Assembly: GCA_041401985.1 (NCBI GenBank)
Contig: JAWKTE010000002.1
Location: 62,001-126,000 of the forward strand
Direction of reading: 5' to 3'
Source: JACKHA01 sp041401985
GTDB lineage: Bacteria; Planctomycetota; Phycisphaerae; Phycisphaerales; UBA1924
Length of the DNA: 64,000 nucleotides
In this document: in pieces, positions 8,516-16,607 of the stretch
Layout of the letters: each line of letters begins with the position of its first letter
How positions within the stretch are numbered: position 1 is the first letter of the stretch
Program-made: the position numbers and the translations under genes
Notes under the pieces: generated by a model
Databases searched by the model: none
What the model was told of the DNA's origin: nothing
The model's input: only the letters and a program-made list of their open reading frames with translations

Positions 8516-9088
8516 TCAGTCGGCGTGCTTGGCGCGGAGCTTGGGAGAGAGGCGGCAGAGCAGGTGGACGCGCTCGAGTTCGTCGAGCCAGTCCTGGATG
8601 GTGCCGGCGAGTTCGTCGGCGGGGATCGGGGCGCCGGGGACGGGGCAGGACGCGCCGAGCTGCTTGGCGGCGATGGCGCGGTAGCGGGTGAGCGAGCGGT
8701 CGCCCATCAGAGAGACGAAGTCGAAGTCCTCGTTCATGAAGATGAACACGGGCACGCGGTGGCCCTCGGAGATCATGATGCGGTCGGCCAGGTCCTTGTG
8801 CTCGTCGCGGTCGACGAGGCGGAGGGCGATCCGGTCGGGGTTGGCTGTTTCGAAGGCGCGGAACATGGGGCACTGGGCGACGCAGTCGCCGCACCAGGTG
8901 CCGGAAGAGGCGAGGATGTTGACGGGGCGGACGAAGGCGCGGAGGAGTTGCCGCTGGGCGTCGGTGAGGGCGATGCGGGACTCCATGTCGCGCCAGCGGG
9001 GGAGGTGGGCCGGGGAGGCGGTCTCGACGTAGGCCTCGTAGGGGAGGGCGGCGGCGAAGGTGGAGCGGAGGAAGGAGGCGTCGAGCAT
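8516..9088 (-). CDS. thioredoxin-family protein
   Basis: A 190-residue protein with a thioredoxin fold and active site WCGDC in VNILASSGTWCGDCVAQCPMF (about residues 57-77). The following ALRLVDRDEHKDLADRIMISEGHRVPVFIFMNEDF has the cis-Pro strand (RVPVFIF) expected opposite the active site. There is no signal peptide, so it is probably cytoplasmic, acting as a disulfide reductant or peroxide/thiol adaptor. Similar stand-alone proteins are common in planctomycetes and Bacteroidetes. The N-terminal 50 residues are a helical extension. It converges on fdxA. Confidence 0.85.
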   Translation of the reverse strand: MLDASFLRSTFAAALPYEAYVETASPAHLPRWRDMESRIALTDAQRQLLRAFVRPVNILASSGTWCGDCVAQCPMFRAFETANPDRIALRLVDRDEHKDLADRIMISEGHRVPVFIFMNEDFDFVSLMGDRSLTRYRAIAAKQLGASCPVPGAPIPADELAGTIQDWLDELERVHLLCRLSPKLRAKHAD

Positions 9089-9141
9089 CGGGGTCTCTGT
9101 GCGGGGGATGGTGTGTTGTGGGCGATGAGCAGAGGGGAAAC

Positions 9142-9173
9142 AAAGCCGGGGCGAGGGTATTCCCCCCGCCCCG
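9142..9173 (-). terminator. rho-independent terminator candidate
   Basis: On the minus strand CGGGGCG and CGCCCCG form a stem around a short internal region, followed by GGCTTTGTTT. It lies 67-98 nt beyond the stop codon of the minus-strand CARDB protein gene. Confidence 0.5.
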
Positions 9174-9239
9174 ATCGATCGATGCTGCTCGTGCTCGCGT
9201 TGTGACGTGCGGCGAGGCAGGCTGCGGGCGGTGAGCGGA

Positions 9240-10862
9240 TCAGTTGTTCAGGCCGGTGCCGACGACGCGGAAGGTGAAGATGTCCTCGTCGGGATCGTCG
9301 GAGAAGATCTGGATCTCGCCCTTTTGCTTGCCGGTTTGGGTCGGGGCGAACTCGACGGTGAAGGTTGTGGACTGGTTGGGGGCGAGCACGAGGGTGGCGG
9401 GGGTCACGACGATCTCGAACTGGTCGGGGTCTGGGCCGGCGATGGAGATGGTCTGGAGGGTGAGGGTGGCCTGTCCCTGGTTGATGATGGTGTAGGTGCG
9501 CTGGAAGGACTCGCCGAGGGTCTGTCCGCCGAACTTGGTGGCGGTGCGCGAGCGTGCCTTGCGGTCGCCGTCGCTGATGGAGTTGTTGTTGCCGACGACG
9601 TCGATGTCGGCGGCGGAGTCGGGCGGGACGCCGCGGCCGGCGATCTTCATGGTGAAGCGTGGGCGGTCGGGGTCGTTGGTAAAGACGGCGATGTTGGCGC
9701 GGCGGGTGCCGAAGTCGGAGGGTGTGAAGCGGACGGAAAACTCGGAGGTCTCGCCGGGCTGGATGGTGAAGTCGGGGAGGTTGATGACCTCGTAGTCGCC
9801 GGGGACCTGGCCGCGGGGCTCGATGGCGGTGATGGTGAGAATCTCGGAGCCGGTGTTCTCGATGGCGTAGGCGATGATCTTTTCGCCGGCGTCGGCCTCG
9901 ACGGGCCCGAAGCCGGTGCCGGCGGCGCGGCGGGCCTTTTCCTGGTTGAGCAGGAGGCGGTCGAACGCGCCGCCGCCGAAGAGGGTGATGTCGGGGGCGT
10001 TGGCGACGGAGCCGATGACGCTGACGACGGGGTCTTCGGTGAAGAGGGCGTTGTCGGCGGGGTCCTCGCCGAGTTCGTTGTTGGGATCGACGATGAGGCC
10101 GACGAAGTACTTGCCGGTGGCAACGCCGTCGGGGACGGCGGGGGTGACGCTGATGTTCGCGACGCCCGAGGTGCCCTGGATGAATGCGACTTCCTGGCGG
10201 AGGACGACGTCCTCCTGGTCGAAGGTCTGGTCGAAGGAGAGGACCAGGAGGTATTCGGAGGAGTCGGCGTTGTCGAAGGCGATGGTGGCGTCGATGAGCG
10301 GGCCGTTGCCGCGGCCGGCGCGGACGAGCACGGACTGGGCTTCGAGGGAGGTTGCGGCGACGGAGGGGGACTCGTCGGCGATGGTGATGGTGGCGGTGGT
10401 GAAGCCGACGTTGTTGTTCTCGTTGTCTTCGGGAACGAGGTTCTGGGGGTCGATGGCGATGGCGACGAAGTAGGTGCCGGCGGGGGCGCTGGACGGGATG
10501 TCGTATTCCACGGTCTCGTTGAAGAACTCGTTGGGCCCGGTTGGCTCGTCGGTCGAGTCGATTTCGAGGAGGACGTCGTCGGCGTCGCCGACGATCTGAT
10601 TGGTGGAGAGGAGGTAGCGGACCTCGACACCCGCCGGCGCGGCGGTGTCCCCGGCGTTGCCCAGTCGGGTGTCGATCTCGAACGAAGCGCCGCGGTCGAG
10701 GGTGACGCTGCCGCCGACGAGGCGAACGAAATCGACAACGCCGTCGATGGCGAGGACGACGCGGGGTTCGAGGGACTCGACGGTGAAGGCGTGCTGGCGG
10801 GCCGGCTGGCGGCGCGCGTGGCGGATGGAGCGACTGGCGGTCTGGCGGGCTGGCTGGCGCAT
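9240..10862 (-). CDS. LEPR-motif surface protein with CARDB and choice-of-anchor D domains
   Basis: A 540-residue exported protein. A basic N-terminus leads to SLEPRVVLAID (about residues 30-40), the LEPR-type motif found after the N-terminus of many large planctomycete extracellular proteins. Two CARDB-like beta-sandwich repeats follow (about 45-165 and 170-280), each with a LxLDxxNxVxExxENNN-like strand such as DPQNLVPEDNENNNVGF, which may bind calcium. The C-terminal ~240 residues carry choice-of-anchor D-like sandwiches (FGTRRANIAVFTNDPDRPRF; PNQSTTFTVEFAPTQTGKQK). It is probably a cell-surface or S-layer-associated protein; the exact role is unknown. The next gene upstream is a paralogue. 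GGAGG lies about 9 nt before ATG. Confidence 0.8.
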   Translation of the reverse strand: MRQPARQTASRSIRHARRQPARQHAFTVESLEPRVVLAIDGVVDFVRLVGGSVTLDRGASFEIDTRLGNAGDTAAPAGVEVRYLLSTNQIVGDADDVLLEIDSTDEPTGPNEFFNETVEYDIPSSAPAGTYFVAIAIDPQNLVPEDNENNNVGFTTATITIADESPSVAATSLEAQSVLVRAGRGNGPLIDATIAFDNADSSEYLLVLSFDQTFDQEDVVLRQEVAFIQGTSGVANISVTPAVPDGVATGKYFVGLIVDPNNELGEDPADNALFTEDPVVSVIGSVANAPDITLFGGGAFDRLLLNQEKARRAAGTGFGPVEADAGEKIIAYAIENTGSEILTITAIEPRGQVPGDYEVINLPDFTIQPGETSEFSVRFTPSDFGTRRANIAVFTNDPDRPRFTMKIAGRGVPPDSAADIDVVGNNNSISDGDRKARSRTATKFGGQTLGESFQRTYTIINQGQATLTLQTISIAGPDPDQFEIVVTPATLVLAPNQSTTFTVEFAPTQTGKQKGEIQIFSDDPDEDIFTFRVVGTGLNN

Positions 10863-11018
10863 GTGGACCCCTCCGGCTTGGCGTGGCGCGGGCGGCCCGG
10901 CGTGGGGCGAGCCCGGCGATCCAAGTGTTCGCGCGCGGTCGCGCCGTGGGCAAGTGGGCCCGCGCGGTTTTCGGAGTGGGGGGACGGGGCGTCGGCGGTC
11001 GGCAGACGGCGGGCGGGA

Positions 11019-13130
11019 TCAGGCCTGGCTGCCGGTGCCGACGATGCGGAAGGAGAACACGTCCTCGTCGAGGTCGTCGGAAAGGATGGTCACGTCGGCC
11101 TTCTGCTTGCCGGTCTCGGTGGGTGCGAACTGGACGGTGAAGGTGGTGCTCTGGCCGGGTTCGAGCACGAGCGTGGCGGGCTGGGCGATGATGGTGAACT
11201 GGCTGGGGTCCTGGCCGCCGATGGAGACGGGGTCGGTCAGGAGGGTCAGCGTGGACTCGCCCTCGTTTCGGATGGTGTAGATGCGCTGGAAGGTCTCGCC
11301 GATGGCCTGGTTGCCGTACTTGGTGTGGGTGTTGCCGCGGGCCTTTCGGTCGCCGTCGCTGATGGAGTTGTTGTTGCCTCGGACGTCGATGTCGGCGGCG
11401 GAGTCGGGCGGGACGCCGCGGCCGGCGATGCGCATGGTGAAGCGGGGGCGGTTGGGGTCGTTGGTGAAGATGGCGATGTTGGCGCGGCGCGTGCCGAACT
11501 CGGAGGGGACGAAGCGGACGCGGAAGGTAGTGGATTCGCCGGTGGGGATCTCGTCGTCGGGGAGTTCGATGACCTCGTAGTCGGCGGGGACCTGGCCTCG
11601 GGGCTCGATGGCGGTGATGAGCAGGGGCTCGGTGCCGGCGTTGGTGATCTTGTAGGTGATGTCCTTGGAGCCGTCGTCTTTCTCGACGGGTCCGAAGCCG
11701 GTGCCGTCGGCGCGGCGTGCCTTGGTGGAGTGGGTGAGCATGCGGTCGAGGCCGCCGCCGCCGAAGACCTCGATGGTGGGGACCGGTGGCGGGGGCTCTT
11801 CGATGGTGACCAGGCGTGTGGCGGTGAAGCCCTCGTTGTTCTGCTCGCCGGCGCCCTCGTCGATCTCGTCGTCGGGGTCGAGTTGGACGCCGAGGAAGTA
11901 GGCCTCGGGGGCGGCGCTCGTGGGGATGGTGATGGTGCGCGTGTCGGTGAAGGTGCCGCCGGGGCCGATGGAGGCGAGCACGGCCTTGAAGACGAGCACG
12001 ACGTCGTCCTGGTTGCCCATCTGGGTGTCGGTGGTGAGCGAGTAGGTGACCTCGAACTGTCCGGTGTCGGCGTTGCCGGCGTTTCGGATGGTGGCGGTGA
12101 AGGTGATCTCGTCGCCGGGGAGGTAGGTGGCGGTCTGGGTGGCGACGCCGGTGACCTGGAGGTCGGGGATCATGGGCACGCCGACGACGGTGACGCCGGG
12201 TGTCGCGGAGAAGTCGATGTTGTTCTCTTCGGCGAGCGGCTCGTTGATGTCGAAGCGTGCGTCGACGAAGACGCCGAAGAAGTAGGAGCCGCTGGGTGTG
12301 TTGATGGGGATCTGGAGGGAGAAGGCGTCGTCGAAGTCGGTCTCGCCGGGGAGGCCAGCGTTCGAGGTGGCGACGGCGAGTTCGATGTCGTCGGCGTTGC
12401 CGTAGATCTGGTCGGTGGAGAGGAACCAGATGGTGACGAACGCGCCGGAGGGCGCGGTGCCGGTGTTGCGGTAGGTCGCGACGCCGGGGAAGGACTGGCC
12501 GGCGTTGTAGGAGCCGGTGGTGGCGGCGACGCCGACGGCCTCGAGGTCGATGTCGGTCTGGCCGCCGGCCGAGACGATGATGATCTGGGCGATGGTTGTG
12601 AAGCGGAGGTTGTTGTTCTCGTTGGGCTCGGCGATCTGGCCAAGGCTGTCGACGAGCGCGGCCATGAAGTAGTTGCCGGTGAAGACGTTCCGGGGGAGGT
12701 CGAAGTCCTGGTCGATGGCGGCCTGGCCTCCGGGGGCGATGGGGGCGGAGATGTCGCGGAAGCCGAGCAGGATGTCGTCGGCGTCGCCATAGGTGGTGTT
12801 GCGGGAGAGGCGGAACTCGACGCGGAAGGTGGTGGTGGCGGTGTCGCCATCGTTCATGATGACGTACTCGCCGGAGAACTCGTTGCCGGGTGCGACCACG
12901 GTGTTGAGCGTGTTGATCTCGGTGAGGTTGAGGTCGGCGGTGAGCACGACGCGGTCTTCGAGGCGCTCGGGGGTGAAGGCGGCGGGGTCGAAGGGGCGGG
13001 ACGCTTTGGCGCGTGTGCGCGAGCGAGACGGGGCGTCGCAACTGAGGCCCATCCCTCGCCCGAGGCGGGCCAGCAACGCGGCGGCGGGGCGGCACGGGGT
13101 AGTGGTCATGCTCGGCGTGGTCCTGTTCAT
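11019..13130 (-). CDS. LEPR-like surface protein with CARDB and choice-of-anchor D domains (paralogue)
   Basis: A 703-residue paralogue of the adjacent protein. The N-terminal motif is RLEDRVVLTADL (about 56-67), a LEDR variant of LEPR. It has about three CARDB-like repeats (70-440), including EPNENNNLRFTT and DDEIDEGAGEQNNEGFTA, then the same C-terminal module with near-identical stretches: FGTRRANIAIFTNDPNRPRF, IAGRGVPPDSAADID and NNNSISDGDRKAR. The first gene lacks one repeat, which explains the size difference. A tandem duplication is the simplest reading. ATG 13130 or an internal ATG at 13109 may be the start. The leader contains two hairpins and a promoter-like pair (13301-13329). Secretion and surface location are inferred. 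Confidence 0.8.
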   Translation of the reverse strand: MNRTTPSMTTTPCRPAAALLARLGRGMGLSCDAPSRSRTRAKASRPFDPAAFTPERLEDRVVLTADLNLTEINTLNTVVAPGNEFSGEYVIMNDGDTATTTFRVEFRLSRNTTYGDADDILLGFRDISAPIAPGGQAAIDQDFDLPRNVFTGNYFMAALVDSLGQIAEPNENNNLRFTTIAQIIIVSAGGQTDIDLEAVGVAATTGSYNAGQSFPGVATYRNTGTAPSGAFVTIWFLSTDQIYGNADDIELAVATSNAGLPGETDFDDAFSLQIPINTPSGSYFFGVFVDARFDINEPLAEENNIDFSATPGVTVVGVPMIPDLQVTGVATQTATYLPGDEITFTATIRNAGNADTGQFEVTYSLTTDTQMGNQDDVVLVFKAVLASIGPGGTFTDTRTITIPTSAAPEAYFLGVQLDPDDEIDEGAGEQNNEGFTATRLVTIEEPPPPVPTIEVFGGGGLDRMLTHSTKARRADGTGFGPVEKDDGSKDITYKITNAGTEPLLITAIEPRGQVPADYEVIELPDDEIPTGESTTFRVRFVPSEFGTRRANIAIFTNDPNRPRFTMRIAGRGVPPDSAADIDVRGNNNSISDGDRKARGNTHTKYGNQAIGETFQRIYTIRNEGESTLTLLTDPVSIGGQDPSQFTIIAQPATLVLEPGQSTTFTVQFAPTETGKQKADVTILSDDLDEDVFSFRIVGTGSQA

Positions 13131-13205
13131 CGTGCGGATCCCGGTTCGGGGGCCTGGGTGGGTGCGGCGGAGGTTGGGCGGGGCGATGCCGCGTGGCGGC
13201 GGGTG

Positions 13206-13241
13206 CGAGCGTTTGCTCGGCTTTCCATCCGGTTCGGATGG
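13206..13241 (-). promoter_or_regulatory. two tandem hairpins in the 5' leader of the LEPR/CARDB gene
   Basis: CGAGC-GTTT-GCTCG (13206-13219) and CCATCCG-GTT-CGGATGG (13225-13241) are perfect short stems separated by 5 nt. On the transcript they lie about 55-90 nt downstream of the predicted start and about 75 nt before the start codon. They may regulate translation; no known riboswitch class is matched with confidence. Confidence 0.4.
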
Positions 13242-13300
13242 AGGGCGGGGCGGTTGCCCCGGGGTGGCGTCGGCGGGTGGGCCGCGCGGGTTGCTGGTAA

Positions 13301-13329
13301 AGGCTAAGGAGGGGCGGCCTGTGGGTCAA
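13301..13329 (-). promoter_or_regulatory. sigma70-like promoter for the LEPR/CARDB gene
   Basis: On the minus strand TTGACC (13329-13324) and TAGCCT (13306-13301) are separated by 17 nt. In such GC-rich DNA this pair stands out. It predicts a leader of roughly 165 nt. Confidence 0.4.
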
Positions 13330-13393
13330 AGCGATGAGTCGGGCGGGTTGTTCCGGCGTGGTTCCGAGAACGTGGGGACTGGGGTGTGGGCAA

Positions 13394-16210
13394 CTACGGG
13401 GCGGGGTGCCCGTTCTGGACCATGTCCGCGACGCGGCGGAGGGCGTCGAAGGCCTGGAGCGGGGAGAGGGTGTCGAGGCGCAGGGACTTGATCTCTTCGA
13501 TGGCGGGGTGGGGGACGAACTCGGTGAACAGGGCGAGTTGGGCGTCGCGGGAGCCGGGGCGGGGGATGCGGGCGGCGGTCGGGCTTGTGTTGGCTTTGGC
13601 GGCGTTGGCGTCGGCCGCCGCGCCCTCGTGGTGGACGGCGAGGGACTCGAGCACTTCGGTCGCGCGTCGGGTGACGGTTGATGGAAGGCCGGCGAGTCGG
13701 GCGACGTGGACGCCGTAGGAGCGGTCGGCGCGGCCGGGGACGATGCGGTGGAGGAAGACGATCTCGGGGTGCCCGTCTTTGCCGGGCCACTCGCGGACCT
13801 GGACGTGGAGGTTGCGGACGCGTCCGTCGAGGCGGGCCTCGAGTTCGGTGAGTTCGTGGTAGTGGGTGGCGAAGAGGGTTGGGCAGGCCAGGTCGGCCAG
13901 GTGCTCGGTGATGGCCCAGGCGAGGGAGAGCCCGTCGAGGGTGCTGGTGCCGCGGCCGATCTCGTCGAGGATGACCAGGGAGCGCGGCGTGGCGTTGTTG
14001 AGGATGGCGGCGGCCTCGGTCATCTCGACCATAAAGGTGGATTGTCCGCGATGGAGGGCGTCGTCGGCGCCGACGCGGGTGAAGATGCGGTCGGTGAGGG
14101 CGATGGTGGCGCGGTCGGCGGGGACGAACGAGCCGGCGTGGGCGAGCAGGGTGATGAGGGCGACCTGGCGGATGAAGGTGGACTTGCCGGCCATGTTGGG
14201 GCCGGTGATGAGGGCGAGGGTTGGGGGGGCGTCGGCGGGGGCGGCGCTTGGGTCGTTGGCGGCGTCGGGCGGCTTGCCGAGGGCGATGTCGTTGGCGACG
14301 AACTCGCCGGCGAGGAGTTCGTCGAGCACGGGGTGGCGGCCGCCCTCGATGTGCAGGATCGGCTGGTCGGTCATCTCGGGGCGGACCCAGCCTCGGGCGT
14401 GGGCCTTGTCGCCCAAGCCCAGCAGGGCGTCGGCGATGCCGACGGCCTCGGCGAAGGCGGCGAGGGGCGCGGCTTCCTTGGCGATGCGTCGGCACAGGGC
14501 GTCGAAGAGGGTCTGCTCGCGCTCGACGGCGCGGGCCTCGGCGGTGGTGACCTTCTGCTCGAACTCGGTGAGTTCGGGGTTGGTGTAGCGCTCGGCGTTC
14601 TTGAGGGTCTGCTTGCGCCGGAAACCGGCGGCGACGAGGGCGTCGCCGGCGCCCTTGGCCTGGGCGGCCGAGAGTTCGACGTAGTAGCCGAAGACCTGGT
14701 TGAACCCGACCTTGGCCTGCGCGAGCCCGTGGTTGGTGGCGATGCGGGTCTGGAACGCGGCGAGCCACTGGCCCGCGTCGCGCTGGAGGAGGCGGGCCTC
14801 GTCGAGGGCGGCGTCGATGCCGTCGCGGAAGAGGCCGCCCTCGCGGAGGTGGGAGGGCGGGTCGTCGACGCAGGAGGTGGCGATGGTGTCGGCCAGGGGG
14901 GCGAGGGCGGGTTGGAGATTGGCGATCGCGTCGGCGTGCGGTTCCAGGGCGGGCGTGCCGCGGAGGCACTCGCGGATGGCGTCGAGCCGGGCGAGCGAGC
15001 GCCCGAGGGCGACGATGTCGCGTGGGCCGGCGCGGCCCAGGCTGACGCGACCGGAGATTCTGGCCACGTCCTGGACGCCGGCGAGGGCGTCGCCGAGTTC
15101 GCGGGCCAGGCGGCGGTCTTCGACGAGGGCGGCGACGCCGGCGTGGCGGCGGGTGATGACATCGAGGTTCGCGGATGGGGCGCACAGCCAGTCGCGGAGG
15201 GTGCGTTTGCCCATCGGCGTGCGGCAGCCGCCGGGGCCGGCGAGCATGACGCCCAGGAGCGAGGCGTCGCCCGCGGCGGGGGCGCCCGCGCTGCCGCGGA
15301 GCGTGCGTTCGACTTCCAGGGCGCGGAGGGAGACGGCGTCGAGCACGAGGGTGCCAGCGGGGTCCTCGCGGCGTGGGGGGCGGAGGTGCCCGAGCGTGCC
15401 GCGATACTTGGCGCGGGCTTCGGGGGGCAGGTCGCGCTCGTCGGCGAGCTGGGTTTCCTGGAGGTAGCGCAGCAGGGCGCCGGCGGGGCGGAGGGCGGGG
15501 TCGTCGTCGCGCAGGCCGAAGCCCTGGAAGGTGGCGACGGCGAAGTGCTGGCGGAGGCACTCGGCGGATTCGGCGGCGCGGAAGTGCCAGGAGGGGCGGG
15601 GGGTGGTCGAGGCGCTCAGCGATTCGGCCAGTGGCTTGGACCAGTCGGGGCGGGTGTTGTCGGGCGACTCGGGGACGAGCAGCTCGCGCACGCCGCGCCG
15701 GGCGAGGGCGTCGGCGAGCGCGGCGGCTTTGGTTTCGAGGATCTCGAACGCGCCGGTGCTGACGTCGGCGCACGCGGCCACGGCCCGGTCCATCTCGATC
15801 ATGGCGCAGGCGAGCACGCTGGGGGCGGCCTCGGCGAGCAGGGCGTCCTCGACGAGCGTGCCGGGCGTGCACACGCGCGTGACGGCGCGGGCGACGACGC
15901 CCTTGGCGTCCTTGGGGTCCTGGACCTGGTCGCAGATGGCGACGCGCAGGCCGGCTTCGAGGGCGCGGCGGAGGTAGACCTCGAGCTGGTGGTGCGGGAC
16001 GCCGGCCATCGGCTGGCCGGGGGATCGCTGGGTGAGTGTGAGGCCCAGGACGCGGCTGACGGTGACCGCGTCGTCGTTGAACATCTCGTAGAAGTCGCCC
16101 ATGCGAAAGAACAGGACGCAGTCGGGGTGGCGCTGCTTGAAGCGTTCGTACTGGGCCATGGCGGGGGTGGGCTTGCCCGCGGGCTTGGATGTTGTCGTCG
16201 GCGTGGTCAT
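13394..16210 (-). CDS. mutS: DNA mismatch repair protein MutS
   Basis: A full-length MutS of 938 residues. The mismatch-reading Phe-x-Glu is in LFFRMGDFYEMF (about residues 30-45). Connector, core and clamp domains follow. The ATPase has Walker A TGPNMAGKST (about 665-675), the Q-loop/signature region RGQSTFMVEM, Walker B LVILDEIGRGTSTLDG (about 745-760) and the His switch ATHYHELTELE. It recognises mispairs and small loops and recruits MutL. ATG 16210 is preferred over a TTG three codons upstream; a TACCCT box lies 9 nt before it. No mutL is in the window. Confidence 0.96.
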   Translation of the reverse strand: MTTPTTTSKPAGKPTPAMAQYERFKQRHPDCVLFFRMGDFYEMFNDDAVTVSRVLGLTLTQRSPGQPMAGVPHHQLEVYLRRALEAGLRVAICDQVQDPKDAKGVVARAVTRVCTPGTLVEDALLAEAAPSVLACAMIEMDRAVAACADVSTGAFEILETKAAALADALARRGVRELLVPESPDNTRPDWSKPLAESLSASTTPRPSWHFRAAESAECLRQHFAVATFQGFGLRDDDPALRPAGALLRYLQETQLADERDLPPEARAKYRGTLGHLRPPRREDPAGTLVLDAVSLRALEVERTLRGSAGAPAAGDASLLGVMLAGPGGCRTPMGKRTLRDWLCAPSANLDVITRRHAGVAALVEDRRLARELGDALAGVQDVARISGRVSLGRAGPRDIVALGRSLARLDAIRECLRGTPALEPHADAIANLQPALAPLADTIATSCVDDPPSHLREGGLFRDGIDAALDEARLLQRDAGQWLAAFQTRIATNHGLAQAKVGFNQVFGYYVELSAAQAKGAGDALVAAGFRRKQTLKNAERYTNPELTEFEQKVTTAEARAVEREQTLFDALCRRIAKEAAPLAAFAEAVGIADALLGLGDKAHARGWVRPEMTDQPILHIEGGRHPVLDELLAGEFVANDIALGKPPDAANDPSAAPADAPPTLALITGPNMAGKSTFIRQVALITLLAHAGSFVPADRATIALTDRIFTRVGADDALHRGQSTFMVEMTEAAAILNNATPRSLVILDEIGRGTSTLDGLSLAWAITEHLADLACPTLFATHYHELTELEARLDGRVRNLHVQVREWPGKDGHPEIVFLHRIVPGRADRSYGVHVARLAGLPSTVTRRATEVLESLAVHHEGAAADANAAKANTSPTAARIPRPGSRDAQLALFTEFVPHPAIEEIKSLRLDTLSPLQAFDALRRVADMVQNGHPAP

Positions 16211-16219
16211 CCCAGGCAA

Positions 16220-16225
16220 AGGGTA
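16220..16225 (-). promoter_or_regulatory. candidate -10 box TACCCT upstream of mutS
   Basis: TACCCT on the minus strand ends 9 nt before the mutS ATG; a very short leader is implied. One of about a dozen similar placements in the window. Confidence 0.3.
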
Positions 16226-16321
16226 CCCGATCCGATCCGGGGGTCCCGGGCGTTTGTTCGGTGCGGGGGCAAGACCCGGACTCGAGGCTGCTCGGCTTCG
16301 GGGGGCGATTGTTGCATTCGC

Positions 16322-16576
16322 TCAGCCGCGGCCCAGGCGGCGTGCGACCTGCACGAACTTGGCCAGCCCAAGCACGCCCACGAGCACGCCGATCGCGCAC
16401 GAGGCCACGCCGAGCACGTTCGACCATGTGCCGTCGAAGAACTTGATGAGGGTCACGCCGCCAGCCAGCAGGGCCAGCGAGGTGCGCATGTACGACAGGA
16501 GCGTCCGTTCGTTGGCGAGCCTGGTGCGTTCGACGGCGAGTCGGTCGCGCAGCGGGGATTCGGGTTCGGGCTGCAT
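16322..16576 (-). CDS. DUF202 (YidH-family) small membrane protein
   Basis: An 84-residue protein matching the DUF202 pattern: RLAVERTRLANERTLLSYMRTSLALLAGG, where LANERTxLxxxRT is the family signature, followed by a first membrane helix, a short loop (KFFDGTWSNV) and a second helix (VLGVASCAIGVLVGVLGLAKFV). The function of the family is not established. It lies between mutS and the phosphohexomutase gene, all on the minus strand, but gaps of 31 and 111 nt make operon membership uncertain. A GGAA sequence precedes the ATG. Confidence 0.8.
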   Translation of the reverse strand: MQPEPESPLRDRLAVERTRLANERTLLSYMRTSLALLAGGVTLIKFFDGTWSNVLGVASCAIGVLVGVLGLAKFVQVARRLGRG

Positions 16577-16607
16577 GGCGGGCGTTCCGTTTTGGGGACG
16601 ACCTGCG

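Noticed and set aside
9207..13307. A 1366-codon frame on the plus strand
   Set aside because: It is antisense to the two LEPR/CARDB genes. Its translation is low-complexity Gly/Asp/Val, a product of biased codon use in high GC, with no domain.
8773..13329. A 1518-codon minus-strand frame
   Set aside because: Arg/Pro/His-rich shadow in another frame of the CARDB genes; no homology-like motif.
13130..13330. c-di-GMP-I riboswitch upstream of the LEPR gene
   Set aside because: Some core fragments are similar, but the conserved GCAAA and tetraloop-receptor parts cannot be placed together. Reported only as a structured leader.
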